NCBI GenBank assembly: GCA_963793645.1
Contig: CAWCAW010000003.1
Coordinates: 372,001 to 436,000 of the forward strand
DNA: 64,000 nucleotides
Direction of reading: 5' to 3'
From: CAWCAW01 sp963793645
GTDB taxonomy: Bacteria > Actinomycetota > Acidimicrobiia > Acidimicrobiales > UBA8190
Under the pieces are notes generated by a model. The model was not told the DNA's origin. It made no database searches and worked only from the letters and a program-made list of their open reading frames with translations. Position numbers and translations under genes: made by a program. Positions 62,584 through 64,000 of this stretch are shown one piece after another (the first letter of the stretch is position 1; every line of letters starts with the position of its first letter).

Positions 62584-64000
62584 GCCGTTGGCGTGAGCGG
62601 CGAGGTAGGAGTCGAGAGCCGCTTCGCCGATCTCGGTGGGATCGCCGATCTTCTCGACCCGACCGTGCACGACGATGGCGGCCGTGGTGGCCACCGACAG
62701 CGCGGCGTGGACGAACTGCTCGGCGAGGACGACGGTGACACCCTCGTTGGCCAGGTTCCGCACCACCTCGTACAGCTCGGCGACCACCAGTGGGGCCAGG
62801 CCCATGGAGATCTCGTCGAGCAGCAACAAGCGCGGCTTGCTCACCAGCACACGGGCCAGGGCCAGCATCTGCTGCTCACCACCCGACATGGTCCCGGCCA
62901 ACTGGGGCCGGCGCTGGGCGAGGGCGGGGAACCGGGCGAAGGTGTGCTCTTGGACTTCTTCGAGGCTCACCCCGGGATAGGTCCACATGAGCAGGTTCTC
63001 GGCCACGGTCAGGTTGGGAAAGACCGACCGGCCTTCGGGAATTGCAGCACAGGCCCCGCAGCGTCAGACGCTCCGGCAAGACGCCCTTAATCGACTCGCC
63101 CTCGTAACGCACGGTGCCTGAGGAGGGAGCCATGCGGCCACTGGCCACCTTGAGCAAGGTGGATTTGCCGGCACCGTTGGGCCCGAGCAGGGCAAGCACC
63201 GATCGCTCGGGGACACGAAGCGTCACACCGTGCAGCACCTCGATGCGGCCATAGGCGGCATGGACGTCGTCGAGTTCAAGCATGGCGGCCGAAGCGCCGT
63301 TGGCATGGTGGGACCCGTTTGACCCGTTGGCAACCATGGCGGGGACAGCGAACGGTACCGCCGCAGTGACGCTGATGGGAGCCCCCACGGGCGGACCAAC
63401 CGGCGCACCGTTCGGAGGAGCCATGGGAGCCCCCACGGGCGGACCAACCGGCGCACCGTTCGGAGGAGCCATGGGAGCCCTCATCGGGGAGCCCAACGGC
63501 GCACCCATGGGCGGACCAACCGGAGCGCCCATGGGAGGACCGGCCGGAGGTCCGGGCGGCGGACCGGCCGCCGCACCGTTGGTAGCAATCATCACCGGCG
63601 CCGTATCCGGCCGGGCGGGCGCCTCGGTGTGGCCCTGTTGTTTGCTATCACCGAGGTAGGCGGCTTGTACGGCCGGATCGGCTTGCACGGTGGAGGGGTC
63701 CCCGCTCGCCACCACAACGCCAAAGTCGAGCACGGTGATGTTCTGGCAGACGCTCATGACGAGGCTCATGTCGTGCTCGACCAGCAAGATCGCCATGCCA
63801 TGGCCGGCCAGCTCGGTGAGGACACGTCCGAGCTCCGCCGTCTCGTCGCCGTTGAGTCCCGCACTGGGCTCGTCCAAGAGCAATACCGAAGGGCTGGTGG
63901 CCAGCGCCCGAGCCAACTCGACGAGGCGAGCCAGTCCCGTGGGCAACATGTCACACGGCTCGTCGGTGACGTGGGTCAGGCCCACCCGTTCCAACAATGC
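62575..64000 (-). CDS. LivG-LivF fused branched-chain amino acid ABC ATPases, frameshifted, 5' end outside window
   Basis: The right edge cuts the first domain. From 63997 the frame has LLLDEPSAGLN (Walker B), VEHDMSLVM (H-loop) and DPAVQAAYLG, the end of a LivG-type ATPase; its signature segment is unusual (LPTGLARLVELARALA). A linker of about 85 residues of Pro, Gly, Ala and Met follows without a stop, then a LivF-type ATPase: MLELDDVHAAYGRIEVLHG, LLGPNGAGKSTLLK, and after a +1 shift near 63042-63043, AIPEGRSVFPNLTVAENLLM, TMSGGEQQMLALARV, LLLDEISMGL. LivF could also start at the internal ATG. Imports branched-chain amino acids or other small substrates. Confidence 0.88.
63375..63470. repeat. 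48-bp direct repeat, two perfect copies, encoding the proline-rich linker
   Basis: ATGGGAGCCCCCACGGGCGG... is repeated exactly at 63375-63422 and 63423-63470, and degenerate copies continue to about 63560. On the minus strand it codes for APMAPPNGAPVGPPVG units. Confidence 0.9.

Noticed and set aside
1..64000. tRNA genes, CRISPR arrays, insertion sequences, prophage or defence systems
   Set aside because: No tRNA-like cloverleaf was noticed by eye, no regularly spaced repeats beyond the short tandem ones listed, and no transposase, integrase or known defence gene was recognised; small RNA genes could still be missed.

Overview
The window reads as high-G+C actinobacterial chromosome. The best fit is a deep-branching actinobacterium such as the Acidimicrobiia. 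The clues are a WhiB-family regulator next to a PdtaS-type sensor kinase, a phosphoglycerate-mutase-like / DUF3090 / SCO1664-like trio, paired Get3/ArsA-like ATPases with DUF3107, an F420 dehydrogenase-like protein, many GTG starts and apparently leaderless promoters. No rRNA, tRNA, CRISPR array or insertion sequence was recognised. The lineage is an inference from gene content.

Layout. 1-4.1 kb: the edge of an EthD-like gene, then a visibly AT-richer minus-strand cassette for a modified surface sugar (4,6-dehydratase, aminotransferase, acetyltransferase, membrane-linked glycosyltransferase). 4.3-11.3 kb: hydrolase, S1C protease with a divergent HxlR-type regulator, lipoprotein, PIG-L deacetylase, secernin-like peptidase, DEAD-box helicase, peroxiredoxin. 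11.3-13.3 kb: Fpg-like glycosylase divergent from an FrhB-like protein. 13.3-23.3 kb: cell-envelope block with an acyltransferase, two paralogous polytopic proteins of no recognised family, a DUF2142 protein, a large GT-C-like protein and a glycosyltransferase-methyltransferase fusion. 23.3-29 kb: family 5 uracil-DNA glycosylase, the mutase/DUF3090/SCO1664 trio, SixA, EtfAB, GDPD. 29-35 kb: WhiB, OmpR-type regulator, PdtaS-like kinase, PHP phosphatase, O-methyltransferase, dienelactone hydrolase. 35-42 kb: two Get3-like ATPases, DUF3107, dGTPase-like protein, Mrp, SufR-like regulator, cysteine desulfurase. 42-49.7 kb: a complete System I cytochrome c maturation operon (ccmABCDEFGHI plus ccdA), including a 41-residue CcmD. 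49.5-57.4 kb: GDP-mannose dehydratase, enoyl-CoA hydratase, glycosyltransferase, TetR regulator, DUF4395, phosphatase, ABC-2 exporter, acyl-CoA dehydrogenase. 57.5-64 kb: cysS, valS, amidohydrolase and a LivG-LivF fusion running off the right edge.

How genes work together. EtfAB, acyl-CoA dehydrogenase and enoyl-CoA hydratase form part of fatty-acid oxidation. Mrp, SufR-like and NifS-like proteins form an iron-sulfur maintenance cluster. CcdA supplies reductant to CcmG/CcmH while CcmA-F export and attach heme. The dehydratase to glycosyltransferase cassette and the 13-23 kb membrane proteins probably build a surface polysaccharide.

Caution. At least thirteen genes are interrupted by single-base frame changes, and fourteen of the fifteen changes are +1. 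Most can be explained by one surplus base in a short homopolymer, and they hit cysS, which is normally essential. I therefore annotate these as single genes spanning both frames and suspect sequence or assembly errors first. Coordinates of such genes cover the whole reconstructed gene.
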